DNA from: an uncultured Roseburia sp.
GTDB taxonomy: Bacteria; Bacillota; Clostridia; Lachnospirales; Lachnospiraceae
DNA length: 64,000 nt
Assembly (NCBI GenBank): GCA_934317215.1
Contig: CAKREH010000009.1
Span: 44,484 to 108,483 of the forward strand
Reading direction: 5' to 3'
The notes beneath the pieces were generated by a model. It had not been told where the DNA came from, searched no databases, and worked only from the letters and a program-made list of their open reading frames with translations. A program made the translations under genes and the position numbers. This document shows, piece after piece, positions 1-8,310 of this stretch (its first letter is position 1; every line of letters starts with the position of its first letter).

Positions 1-3
1 TAG

Positions 4-49
4 AGGGCGTCATGTTTATGGAGTGATTTGTAAATGTGGCGCTTTTTTT
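4..49 (+). terminator. Rho-independent terminator of an upstream gene outside the window
   Basis: Positions 4-18 pair with 31-45 in an unbroken stem with a few G-U pairs, and the stem runs into a T-tract at 43-49. No gene body lies before it in the window, so it probably ends a transcript that starts to the left. Confidence 0.6.
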
Positions 50-77
50 GTCGCCCGAATCTTCACAAAAAAAATTA

Positions 78-106
78 TTGACAAAAAATGGATTATCTGA
101 TATTTT
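78..106 (+). promoter_or_regulatory. SigA-type promoter of the flavodiiron gene
   Basis: A perfect TTGACA at 78-83 is followed after 17 bases by TATTTT at 101-106. It faces the flavodiiron gene, with a leader of about 165 bases. Nothing else codes between 1 and 278. Confidence 0.7.
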
Positions 107-114
107 AATAACAG

Positions 115-132
115 TAATAATTACTATTATTA
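115..132. promoter_or_regulatory. Candidate operator overlapping the transcription start
   Basis: The palindrome TAATAAT-TACT-ATTATTA lies directly downstream of the -10 box, where a bound repressor would block initiation. The AT-rich 7-mers resemble Fur/PerR half-sites, but the 4-base spacer differs from the classical 7-1-7 PerR box. The regulator is therefore not assigned; peroxide, oxygen or nitric oxide control would suit the downstream gene. Confidence 0.45.
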
Positions 133-278
133 AAAATAGTGAGAGATATGCGATATGGCAGACGATGAAAATAAACATTTTATAAATCTGTATGCAGTTC
201 ATTGAAACATGGATAAGCATGTGGTATGATTTCACCGGAAAAGCCAATTATAAAATGGAGAGAAAGAAGGAGACGGAT

Positions 279-1481
279 ATGTATAACATAAGAAAAGTTA
301 CTGATGATATTACCTGGATCGGAGCAAGCGACCGCAGACTGGCATTGTTTGAAAATATTTTTCCAATCAAACGCGGCGTGTCTTACAACTCCTATGTTCT
401 GCTGGATGAGCAGACCGTCCTTTTTGATACCGTGGATGCTTCCGTTGCGGGACAGTTTTTCGAAAACCTGGAAGCTGCTTTAGAGGGAAGAACATTAGAC
501 TACCTGATCGTAAATCATATGGAACCGGATCACTGCGCGATGATCGGTGATATTGTACGCAGATATCCGGCTGTAAAGATCGTTGGAAATACAAAGACAT
601 TTGGTATGATGAACCAGTTCTTTGGAACAGATTTTTCTGAACGTTCTGTTGTGGTGAAAGAAGGCGATACCTTATCCGCCGGAAAGCATACACTTCGTTT
701 TGTGATGGCGCCAATGGTACACTGGCCGGAAGCTATGGTAACCTATGATGACGTGGACAAAGTGCTGTTTTCGGCAGATGGATTTGGCTCTTTTGGAGCA
801 TTAAACGGAAATATCTTTGCGGATGAAATGGATTTTGACCGTGACTGGCTGGATGATGCAAGACGTTATTATACAAATATTGTCGGAAAATACGGTGCGT
901 CGGTACAGACATTATTAAAGAAGGCTGCAGGACTTGAGATCGCTGTGATCTGCCCGCTGCACGGACCAATCTGGAGAGAGAATCTCTCTTACATTTTGGA
1001 AAAATACCAGAAATGGAGCACTTATGAAGCGGAAGATCAGGCGGTAGTGATCATGTATGCGTCCATGTATGGCAATACGGCATCTGCGGCAGATGCGCTT
1101 GCAGGGGCACTTGCAATGCGCGGCGTGAAAAAGATCGCTGTGTATGATGTTTCAAATGCGCATGTCTCCGAACTGATCAGTGAAATTTTCCGTGCAAGTC
1201 ATCTGGTATTTGCGGCTCCGACTTACAATGCCGGAATTTATCCGGTTATGGAAAATCTGCTTTCTGATATGAAAGCACTGGCTGTTCAGAAAAAGACTGT
1301 TGCAGTCATGGAAAACGGAACCTGGGCGCCGACAGCGGCAAAACAGGTAAAAGAAAAAATCAGTGAAATGAAAGATATGACGATTCTTGATACAGGACTT
1401 ACCATCAAGTCTGCAATGCATGCAGATCAGAAGACAGAGCTGGATGCGTTAGCTGATGCGATTGTGAACAGTATGGTATAA
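279..1481 (+). CDS. fprA: A-type flavodiiron protein (oxygen/nitric oxide reductase)
   Basis: This cytoplasmic enzyme reduces O2 to water and/or NO to N2O using electrons passed through FMN, and protects anaerobes. The start at 279 is chosen for the AGAAGGAGA site just upstream, giving 400 residues, the usual family length. Residues 1-250 form the metallo-beta-lactamase-like diiron domain with ligands H80, E82, D84, H85 (in HMEPDH), H148, D167 and H228. Residues about 255-400 are a flavodoxin domain with the FMN loop MYASMYGNT. There is no C-terminal rubredoxin or NADH:rubredoxin domain, so the electron donor is encoded elsewhere. It stands alone behind its own promoter and possible operator. 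Substrate preference (O2 versus NO) cannot be read from sequence. Confidence 0.93.
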   Translation: MYNIRKVTDDITWIGASDRRLALFENIFPIKRGVSYNSYVLLDEQTVLFDTVDASVAGQFFENLEAALEGRTLDYLIVNHMEPDHCAMIGDIVRRYPAVKIVGNTKTFGMMNQFFGTDFSERSVVVKEGDTLSAGKHTLRFVMAPMVHWPEAMVTYDDVDKVLFSADGFGSFGALNGNIFADEMDFDRDWLDDARRYYTNIVGKYGASVQTLLKKAAGLEIAVICPLHGPIWRENLSYILEKYQKWSTYEAEDQAVVIMYASMYGNTASAADALAGALAMRGVKKIAVYDVSNAHVSELISEIFRASHLVFAAPTYNAGIYPVMENLLSDMKALAVQKKTVAVMENGTWAPTAAKQVKEKISEMKDMTILDTGLTIKSAMHADQKTELDALADAIVNSMV

Positions 1482-1505
1482 ATAAACAGCAAAGTATAGC
1501 ATAGC

Positions 1506-1543
1506 AAAGCATGGGATAAAATATTGTCCTGTGCTTTGTTTTT
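1506..1543 (+). terminator. Rho-independent terminator after fprA
   Basis: AAAGCATGGGA pairs with TCCTGTGCTTT (with G-U pairs) and is followed by a short T-run at 1539-1543. It separates the flavodiiron gene from uvrB. Confidence 0.7.
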
Positions 1544-1553
1544 ACAGAAAAAC

Positions 1554-1567
1554 AGAACAAAAGTTCG
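1554..1567. promoter_or_regulatory. Candidate LexA (SOS) box upstream of uvrB
   Basis: AGAAC-AAAA-GTTCG matches the Firmicute SOS consensus CGAAC-N4-GTTCG at all but the first base. It lies next to a possible uvrB promoter, TGTACA at 1576-1581 and TATACT at 1599-1604 with 17 bp spacing. Known SOS control of uvrB in Bacillus supports the reading. Confidence 0.6.
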
Positions 1568-1694
1568 ATTTTTGCTGTACAATTTATAAATGGAATGATA
1601 TACTGGAAACAGAATCATACTAAAATATTAATGTTAACTGTTTCCGGATAGAAAATGTTTCTACATTCTATAGATGGGAGAAATGAGGAATATC

Positions 1695-3677
1695 ATGGAT
1701 CATTTCAAATTACATTCAAAATACAAACCGACCGGGGATCAGCCCCATGCGATCGAGGAACTGGTAAAAGGTTTTGAGGAGGGAAACCAGTTTCAGACAC
1801 TGCTCGGAGTGACTGGTTCCGGCAAGACTTTTACAATGGCAAATGTGATTCAGGCATTGAACAAGCCGACACTGATCATATCGCATAATAAAACACTGGC
1901 GGCACAGTTATACGGGGAGATGAAAGAATTTTTCCCGGAGAATGCGGTCGAGTACTTTGTGTCATACTATGATTATTATCAGCCCGAAGCATATGTGCCG
2001 CAGACGGATACCTATATCGCAAAGGACTCTGCAATCAATGAGGAGATCGATAAACTGCGTCTTTCTGCGACAGCGGCACTGGTGGAGCGCAAGGACGTGA
2101 TCGTGGTGGCATCTGTTTCCTGTATTTATGGTTTAGGAAGCCCGGAAGATTACCTTGGCATGATGGTTTCCCTAAGACCCGGGATGGAGAAGGACAGAGA
2201 TGACGTGATCCGCGCGCTGGTCGATATTCAGTATACGAGAAACGACATGGATTTTCACCGCGGTACGTTCCGTGTACGGGGAGATACGTTGGAGATCTTT
2301 CCGGCAAACTATGGAGATACGGCGGTCCGTGTGGAGTTTTTTGGGGATGAGATCGACCGTATCACGGAAGTGGATGTGCTGACCGGGGAGATCAAATGTG
2401 AGCTGGAGCATTTTGCGGTGTTCCCGGCATCCCATTATGTTGTGCCGCAGGAGAAAATCTTAAAAGCATGTGATGCAATCGAACAGGAATTGAATGAGCG
2501 CATCCGGTATTTTAAGGGCGAGGATAAGCTGCTTGAGGCACAGCGCATTTCCGAGCGGACGAATTTTGATATCGAGATGTTAAAAGAAACTGGTTTCTGC
2601 AGTGGTATTGAGAATTATTCGAGACATCTTGCAGGACTTCCGGCGGGGGCAACACCGCATACTCTGATGGATTATTTCAAGGATGATTATCTGATCATCG
2701 TAGATGAGTCACATATTACGATCCCGCAGATCCGCGGCATGTATGCGGGAGACCAGTCAAGAAAGTCAACGCTGGTTGATTACGGGTTCCGCCTGCCGTC
2801 GGCGAAAGACAACCGGCCGCTTAATTTTGAGGAATTTGAGAGCAAGATCGATCAGATGCTGTTTGTATCGGCAACACCGAATGTATATGAGGACGAGCAT
2901 GAACTGCTCAGGACAGAACAGATCATCCGTCCGACCGGACTGCTCGATCCGGAGGTCGTGGTGCGTCCGGTGGAGGGACAGATCGATGATCTGATCGGTG
3001 AGGTCAATAAGGAAATAAAAGACCATCATAAGGTGCTGATCACGACACTGACGAAGAAGATGGCGGAGGATCTGACGGATTATATGCGTGAGATCGGTAT
3101 CCGCGTGAAATATCTCCATTCGGATATCGATACACTGGAGCGAGCGGAGATCATAAGAGATCTGCGGCTGGATGTATTTGACGTGCTTGTCGGCATCAAC
3201 CTGCTCCGGGAGGGACTGGATATTCCGGAGATCACGCTGGTGGCAATTTTAGATGCAGATAAAGAAGGATTCCTACGGTCGGAGACATCGCTGATACAGA
3301 CGATCGGGCGTGCTGCGCGTAACAGTGAGGGACACGTTATCATGTATGCAGATAAGATCACAGACTCCATGCGTGTTGCACTGGAGGAGACGAAGCGCCG
3401 CCGTGAGATCCAGCAGGCATACAATGAGGAACATGGCATTACACCGACAACGATCCAGAAATCTGTGCGGGAACTGATCAGCGTGTCAAAGAAGGTCGCA
3501 AAGGAAGAAATGAACTTCAAAAAAGACCCGGAGTCCATGAACCGGGACGAACTCACAAAACTGATCGCAGACATCCAGAAGAAGATGCAGAAAGCGGCAG
3601 CAGACTTAAACTTCGAGGCGGCAGCCGAGTACCGCGACAAGATGGTGGAGCTAAAGGGCATGCTGCGTGATATGTGA
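1695..3677 (+). CDS. uvrB: Excinuclease ABC subunit B
   Basis: UvrB is the damage-verification helicase-like subunit of nucleotide excision repair. It is loaded by UvrA and recruits UvrC. The start at 1695 (MDHFKLHSKY) follows GAGGA; an ATG at 1674 lacks a ribosome site. The protein has 660 residues, typical for the family. The Walker A motif GSGKT is at residues 41-45 in GVTGSGKTFT. The tyrosine-rich beta-hairpin follows near residue 90 (YYDYYQPEAY), then a VDESH Walker B. A UVR domain that contacts UvrC covers about residues 620-658. uvrA lies 101 bases downstream with no terminator between, so the two probably form one operon. Confidence 0.97.
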   Translation: MDHFKLHSKYKPTGDQPHAIEELVKGFEEGNQFQTLLGVTGSGKTFTMANVIQALNKPTLIISHNKTLAAQLYGEMKEFFPENAVEYFVSYYDYYQPEAYVPQTDTYIAKDSAINEEIDKLRLSATAALVERKDVIVVASVSCIYGLGSPEDYLGMMVSLRPGMEKDRDDVIRALVDIQYTRNDMDFHRGTFRVRGDTLEIFPANYGDTAVRVEFFGDEIDRITEVDVLTGEIKCELEHFAVFPASHYVVPQEKILKACDAIEQELNERIRYFKGEDKLLEAQRISERTNFDIEMLKETGFCSGIENYSRHLAGLPAGATPHTLMDYFKDDYLIIVDESHITIPQIRGMYAGDQSRKSTLVDYGFRLPSAKDNRPLNFEEFESKIDQMLFVSATPNVYEDEHELLRTEQIIRPTGLLDPEVVVRPVEGQIDDLIGEVNKEIKDHHKVLITTLTKKMAEDLTDYMREIGIRVKYLHSDIDTLERAEIIRDLRLDVFDVLVGINLLREGLDIPEITLVAILDADKEGFLRSETSLIQTIGRAARNSEGHVIMYADKITDSMRVALEETKRRREIQQAYNEEHGITPTTIQKSVRELISVSKKVAKEEMNFKKDPESMNRDELTKLIADIQKKMQKAAADLNFEAAAEYRDKMVELKGMLRDM

Positions 3678-3778
3678 CAGAGGATGAAATAGCAGTCAGA
3701 GGGGCGCACCAGAAGTATGGAAAAGGATCTTATCTTGCGGATAGAAAGTTTTTGGAAAAAGAAAAAGGACAGTGAATC

Positions 3779-6625
3779 ATGAAGAAAAAAAGTGAAAGAA
3801 AATACATTAAGATCAGAGGTGCAAACGAGCACAATCTGAAAAATATTGATGTGGATATTCCAAGAGATGAATTTGTCGTGCTGACCGGACTTTCCGGTTC
3901 CGGAAAATCATCGCTTGCATTTGATACGATCTATGCGGAGGGACAGAGACGCTATATGGAGTCGCTTTCCTCCTATGCAAGACAGTTCTTAGGACAGATG
4001 GAAAAACCGAATGTAGAGAAGATCGAGGGGCTGTCCCCGGCGATCTCCATTGACCAGAAGTCCACGAACCGCAATCCAAGATCTACCGTTGGTACGGTTA
4101 CGGAGATTTATGATTATTTCCGCCTTTTGTATGCGAGAGTCGGTATCCCGCACTGTCCGAAATGTGGCAGGGAGATCAAAAAACAGACGGTGGATCAGAT
4201 GGTCGATCAGATCATGACACTCCCGGAGCGCACAAAGATCCAGCTTTTAGCACCGGTCGTGCGCGGAAGAAAGGGCGAGCACCAGAAGCTTTTAGAGCAG
4301 GCAAAACGCAGCGGCTATGTGCGTGTGATCGTAGACGGCAGCATGTATGAACTGACCGAGGAGATCAAACTCGATAAAAATAAAAAACACAATATCGAGA
4401 TCGTGGTAGACCGTCTGATGGTCAAACCGGGGATCGAGAAACGTTTGTCGGATTCCATTGAAAATGTACTGGAATTATCGAAAGGACTGATGACTGTAGA
4501 TGTGATCGACGGGGAGCCGATCCAGTTCTCGGAGAGTTTTTCCTGTCCGGACTGTGGGATCAGTATCGGGGAGATCGAGCCAAGAAGCTTTTCTTTCAAC
4601 AATCCGTTCGGTGCATGCCCGACCTGCTTTGGGCTGGGATATAAGATGGAGTTTGATGTGGATCTTATGATCCCGGATAAGCGACTTTCCATTGCGGAGG
4701 GGGCAATCCAGGTCATGGGCTGGCAGTCCTGCACGGATCCGTCCAGTTTTACCTACGCAGTGTTAAAGGCACTGACAGAAGAATACCATTTTTCACTCGA
4801 GACACCATTTCAGGATTATCCGGATGAGATAAAACATGTGATCCTGCACGGAACAGGTGGCAGGGAGTTAAAGGTACATTACAAAGGCATGCGCGGCGAG
4901 GGTGTTTATGATGTGGCGTTTGAGGGACTGATCCGGAATGTACAGCGCAAATACCGTGAGACCGGTTCTGATACGATGAAGCAGGAATATGAGCAGTTTA
5001 TGCGCATCACACCGTGTGAGACATGTAAAGGACAGCGTCTGAAGGCGGAATCCTTGGCGGTCACAGTTGCGGACAGGAATATTTATGAGATCACATCCAT
5101 GTCCGTAAAGAATCTTGGAAGTTTTCTGAATGATATGGAACTGAGCCATCAGCAGCATCTGATCGGAGATCAGATCTTAAAGGAGATACGGGCGCGTGTC
5201 GGATTTTTAAATGAGGTCGGACTGGATTATCTGTCATTATCCCGTGCAACAGGAACGCTTTCCGGTGGAGAGGCGCAGCGTATCCGTCTGGCAACGCAGA
5301 TCGGTTCAGGTCTTGTGGGCGTGGCATATATTTTAGATGAGCCGTCGATCGGTCTGCACCAGAGAGATAATGATAAGCTGCTCGGCGCATTAAAGAATTT
5401 AAAAGACCTTGGAAATACGCTGATCGTTGTGGAGCATGATGAGGATACTATGCTGGCTGCGGATTATATTGTGGATATCGGTCCGGGTGCAGGCGCGCAT
5501 GGTGGACAGGTGGTGGCATGCGGAACGGCAGAAGAGATCATGAAAAATAAAAATTCTGTGACAGGTGCTTATCTGAGCGGCAGAATCAAAATCCCGGTTC
5601 CCGCAGAGCGCAGAAAGCCGACCGGTTTTCTGACCGTCAAAGGTGCAAGGGAGAATAACCTTAAGAATATCGACGTGAAGATCCCGCTTGGCATTATGAC
5701 CTGTATCACCGGTGTGTCCGGATCAGGAAAGAGTTCACTGACCAATGAGATCTTATACAAGAGGCTGGCAAGGGATTTAAACCGTGCGAGATGCATCCCG
5801 GGCAAACATGACGATATCATCGGTATTGACCAGTTAGACAAGGTGATCGATATCGACCAGTCACCGATCGGAAGAACACCGCGCTCGAATCCGGCGACAT
5901 ATACCGGTGTATTTGACATGATCCGTGATCTGTTTGCGGCGACGCCGGATGCGAAGGCGAAGGGATACAAGAAGGGCAGATTCAGTTTTAATGTAAAAGG
6001 CGGACGCTGTGAAGCATGTTCCGGTGACGGAATCTTAAAGATCGAGATGCACTTTTTGCCGGATGTGTACGTCCCATGTGAAGTCTGTGGCGGAAAACGT
6101 TATAACCGCGATACGTTAGAGGTTAAATATAAGGGTAAGAGTATTTATGATGTGCTTGATATGACGGTGGAAGAAGCGTTGAAATTCTTTGAAAACGTGC
6201 CGGCGATCGCAAGAAAGATACAGACACTTTATGACGTGGGACTTTCCTATGTCAAGCTGGGTCAGCCGTCAACGGAGCTTTCCGGCGGAGAGGCACAGCG
6301 TATCAAACTTGCGACAGAATTATCAAAGCGCAGTACTGGCAAGACAATCTATATCTTAGATGAGCCGACGACGGGACTTCATTTTGCAGATGTCCATAAG
6401 CTGATCGAGATCCTGCGCAGACTTTCAGACGGCGGAAACACCGTGATCGTGATCGAGCATAATCTGGATGTGATCAAGACCGCTGATTATATCATCGATA
6501 TGGGACCGGAAGGCGGAGACGGCGGTGGAACCGTGATCGCACAGGGAACGCCGGAGGAAGTGGCAGAAGTGCCGGAATCCTATACCGGATATTATGTGAA
6601 GAAATATTTAGAGAAGGATAAATAA
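3779..6625 (+). CDS. uvrA: Excinuclease ABC subunit A
   Basis: UvrA is the ABC-type ATPase that finds DNA lesions and loads UvrB. Both nucleotide-binding halves are visible. The first Walker A is GLSGSGKSS (about residues 34-42) and the second GVSGSGKSS (about 645). Each half has an LSGGEAQRI signature and a DEP Walker B. Zinc-binding CxxC clusters are present (CPKCG and CETC in the first half; CEAC and CEVCGG in the second). At 948 residues it is full length. It follows uvrB in the same orientation and ends at a terminator. Confidence 0.97.
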   Translation: MKKKSERKYIKIRGANEHNLKNIDVDIPRDEFVVLTGLSGSGKSSLAFDTIYAEGQRRYMESLSSYARQFLGQMEKPNVEKIEGLSPAISIDQKSTNRNPRSTVGTVTEIYDYFRLLYARVGIPHCPKCGREIKKQTVDQMVDQIMTLPERTKIQLLAPVVRGRKGEHQKLLEQAKRSGYVRVIVDGSMYELTEEIKLDKNKKHNIEIVVDRLMVKPGIEKRLSDSIENVLELSKGLMTVDVIDGEPIQFSESFSCPDCGISIGEIEPRSFSFNNPFGACPTCFGLGYKMEFDVDLMIPDKRLSIAEGAIQVMGWQSCTDPSSFTYAVLKALTEEYHFSLETPFQDYPDEIKHVILHGTGGRELKVHYKGMRGEGVYDVAFEGLIRNVQRKYRETGSDTMKQEYEQFMRITPCETCKGQRLKAESLAVTVADRNIYEITSMSVKNLGSFLNDMELSHQQHLIGDQILKEIRARVGFLNEVGLDYLSLSRATGTLSGGEAQRIRLATQIGSGLVGVAYILDEPSIGLHQRDNDKLLGALKNLKDLGNTLIVVEHDEDTMLAADYIVDIGPGAGAHGGQVVACGTAEEIMKNKNSVTGAYLSGRIKIPVPAERRKPTGFLTVKGARENNLKNIDVKIPLGIMTCITGVSGSGKSSLTNEILYKRLARDLNRARCIPGKHDDIIGIDQLDKVIDIDQSPIGRTPRSNPATYTGVFDMIRDLFAATPDAKAKGYKKGRFSFNVKGGRCEACSGDGILKIEMHFLPDVYVPCEVCGGKRYNRDTLEVKYKGKSIYDVLDMTVEEALKFFENVPAIARKIQTLYDVGLSYVKLGQPSTELSGGEAQRIKLATELSKRSTGKTIYILDEPTTGLHFADVHKLIEILRRLSDGGNTVIVIEHNLDVIKTADYIIDMGPEGGDGGGTVIAQGTPEEVAEVPESYTGYYVKKYLEKDK

Positions 6626-6652
6626 AACGGAAGTTATATAGGTATAGAGGAA

Positions 6653-6686
6653 AAGAAGTGGCTGTAGAAAGGCAGTCACTTCTTTT
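6653..6686 (+). terminator. Rho-independent terminator of uvrB-uvrA
   Basis: AAGAAGTGGCTG (6653-6664) pairs with CAGTCACTTCTT (6673-6684) with one G-U pair and is followed by T residues at 6682-6686. Confidence 0.8.
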
Positions 6687-6756
6687 TCGTTATAAATCCG
6701 TATGGAATGAATCATTAAAGATCAAAAAACTGGCAGGTTGGTTTATAGAAGAAGTC

Positions 6757-6917
6757 TAAAAAGGCACTGCAGCTGCAGCGCCTTATCACGTTCGGGGAGT
6801 ACTCCCCGGTATCCCTTTCGGAAAACCGGGAAGCATGAGTTATGAAAAATTATACTGCCCGTCAGAAATACTGACGGTTGGGTCCGTTTGTATCGGACTT
6901 ATTAGCTAGTACTCTTA
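6757..6917 (-). ncRNA. Putative structured noncoding RNA, family not recognised
   Basis: This lies in the gene-free stretch 6626-7175. Read on the minus strand it begins with hairpin GTCCG/CGGAC (6882-6898), then a perfect 7-bp stem CCGTCAG/CTGACGG (6859-6877). A long hairpin follows, formed by 6805-6810 with 6825-6830 and capped by a GAAA tetraloop that exists only on this strand. It ends with a palindromic stem (6763-6782) followed by TTTTT, a standard terminator. The 16-base palindrome at 6793-6808 overlaps the tetraloop hairpin and could be an alternative fold. A weak promoter (TTATCA, 17 bp, TATTTT on the minus strand) sits at 6924-6952. It converges on uvrA and diverges from mbl. I could not match it to 6S, tmRNA, SRP, RNase P or a known riboswitch. 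Confidence 0.5.
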
Positions 6918-7038
6918 GAATATAAAATAGAAATGTGATGAAAATGTGATAACAAAATGAAAAATAAACAAAATAAATAAAAAAGAATGAAGATTTTCTT
7001 ATTTTTTTTAAAAATGCAGCCCGACCATAAAAAAACCT

Positions 7039-7066
7039 TTGAAAAATCCCATTTTTTGTATATAAT
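7039..7066 (+). promoter_or_regulatory. SigA-type promoter upstream of mbl
   Basis: TTGAAA at 7039-7044 and a perfect TATAAT at 7061-7066 are separated by 16 bases, about 110 bases before the mbl start. Apart from the minus-strand RNA and this promoter, 6918-7175 is AT-rich sequence without recognised content. Confidence 0.7.
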
Positions 7067-7175
7067 AGGACTGTATATGTAAAAATAGGTTTAATAGCAT
7101 TTTTGTGTCCGGACGGACATGGAAATATGATCCATAGATTCAGGAACAGAGAGACGAAAGGGGCAAGTATTAAAA

Positions 7176-8171
7176 ATGATGAGTACAGATATTGGTATCG
7201 ATCTCGGTACTGCCAGCATATTAGTTTATATCAAAGGAAAAGGTGTCGTATTAAAGGAGCCGTCAGTTGTGGCTTTTGACCGTGATACAAATAAAATCAA
7301 AGCAATCGGAGAAGAAGCAAGGCTGATGCTTGGAAGAACACCGGGAAATATCGTGGCAGTCAGACCACTTCGTCAGGGTGTTATTTCTGATTATCAGGTT
7401 ACAGAGAAAATGATCAAGTACTTTATCCAGAAAGCACTTGGCAAGAAAACATTCCGCAAGCCGCGCATCAGTGTATGTGTGCCAAGCGGTGTTACAGAGG
7501 TTGAGAAAAAGGCTGTTGAGGATGCAACTTATCAGGCAGGAGCAAGAGAAGTTGCAATCATCGAGGAACCGATCGCTGCTGCGATTGGAGCAGGTATCGA
7601 CATTTCAAGACCGTGTGGAAATATGATCGTGGATATCGGAGGCGGAACAGCAGATATTGCAGTGATTTCACTGGGAGGATCAGTTGTCAGTACTTCGATC
7701 AAGATCGCCGGAGATGATTTTGATGAGGCACTCGTTCGTTATATGCGGAAAAAACATAATCTTTTGATTGGCGAGCGTACTGCTGAGGATATCAAGATCC
7801 GCATTGGAAGCTGTTTCCCACAGGCAGAGGCGGAGACAATGGATGTACGTGGACGTAATCTTGTGACAGGACTTCCGAAAACGGTAACAGTTTCCTCCGA
7901 GGAGACAGAAGAAGCGTTAAGAGAGCCGACACTTCAGATCGTGGAAGCAGTACATTCTGTACTGGAGAAAACGCCGCCGGAACTTGCAGCTGATGTTGCA
8001 GACAGGGGAATTGTCCTGACAGGTGGCGGATCGCTGCTCAGAGGTTTGGAGGCACTGATTGAGGACCGTACAGGAATTAATACAATGACAGCGGACGATC
8101 CGATGACGTGCGTTGCTGTTGGTACTGGAAAATTCGTAGAATTTTTAGCCGGAAAACGTGATGATGATTAA
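7176..8171 (+). CDS. mbl: MreB/Mbl family rod-shape actin
   Basis: This bacterial actin polymerises under the membrane and guides the cell-wall elongation machinery. Actin-fold motifs are clear: phosphate-1 GIDLGTAS (residues 7-14), phosphate-2 DIGGGTADIA (about 152-161) and the adenosine motif GGGSLLRG (about 285). At 331 residues it is full length. Two consecutive ATGs (7176, 7179) follow AAAGGGG by about 12 bases; either may be used. It is followed by flhO and flhP, as in Bacillus subtilis spoIIID-mbl-flhO-flhP, which favours Mbl over MreB. No spoIIID is present here. Confidence 0.9.
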   Translation: MMSTDIGIDLGTASILVYIKGKGVVLKEPSVVAFDRDTNKIKAIGEEARLMLGRTPGNIVAVRPLRQGVISDYQVTEKMIKYFIQKALGKKTFRKPRISVCVPSGVTEVEKKAVEDATYQAGAREVAIIEEPIAAAIGAGIDISRPCGNMIVDIGGGTADIAVISLGGSVVSTSIKIAGDDFDEALVRYMRKKHNLLIGERTAEDIKIRIGSCFPQAEAETMDVRGRNLVTGLPKTVTVSSEETEEALREPTLQIVEAVHSVLEKTPPELAADVADRGIVLTGGGSLLRGLEALIEDRTGINTMTADDPMTCVAVGTGKFVEFLAGKRDDD

Positions 8172-8194
8172 TTTTTCCTGGGATTTGCCGATAC
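8168..8194 (+). promoter_or_regulatory. Candidate flagellar sigma-28 (SigD) promoter
   Basis: TTAA at 8168-8171 and GCCGATAC at 8187-8194, with 15 bp spacing, resemble the SigD consensus TAAA-N15-GCCGATAA. It sits at the mbl stop codon and points into the flagellar rod genes, so flhO-flhP-flgJ could be switched separately from mbl. Confidence 0.45.
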
Positions 8195-8310
8195 AATAAA
8201 CAGGGATATGCTTTGTGCACAGATATGGCAGCTGTGTGAAAAATAAGTTTTATACATGCTGGAATAAATATTAAAATACATCAGAGGCTGTGCAGAAATG
8301 GAGAGTTTAC

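Noticed and set aside
3080..3832. 250-codon minus-strand ORF opposite uvrB/uvrA
   Set aside because: It covers conserved uvrB coding sequence and has no recognisable product.
6740..6905. Known riboswitch (c-di-GMP, c-di-AMP, cobalamin) on the plus strand before mbl
   Set aside because: None of the conserved core motifs is present, and the terminator plus GAAA tetraloop point to the minus strand.
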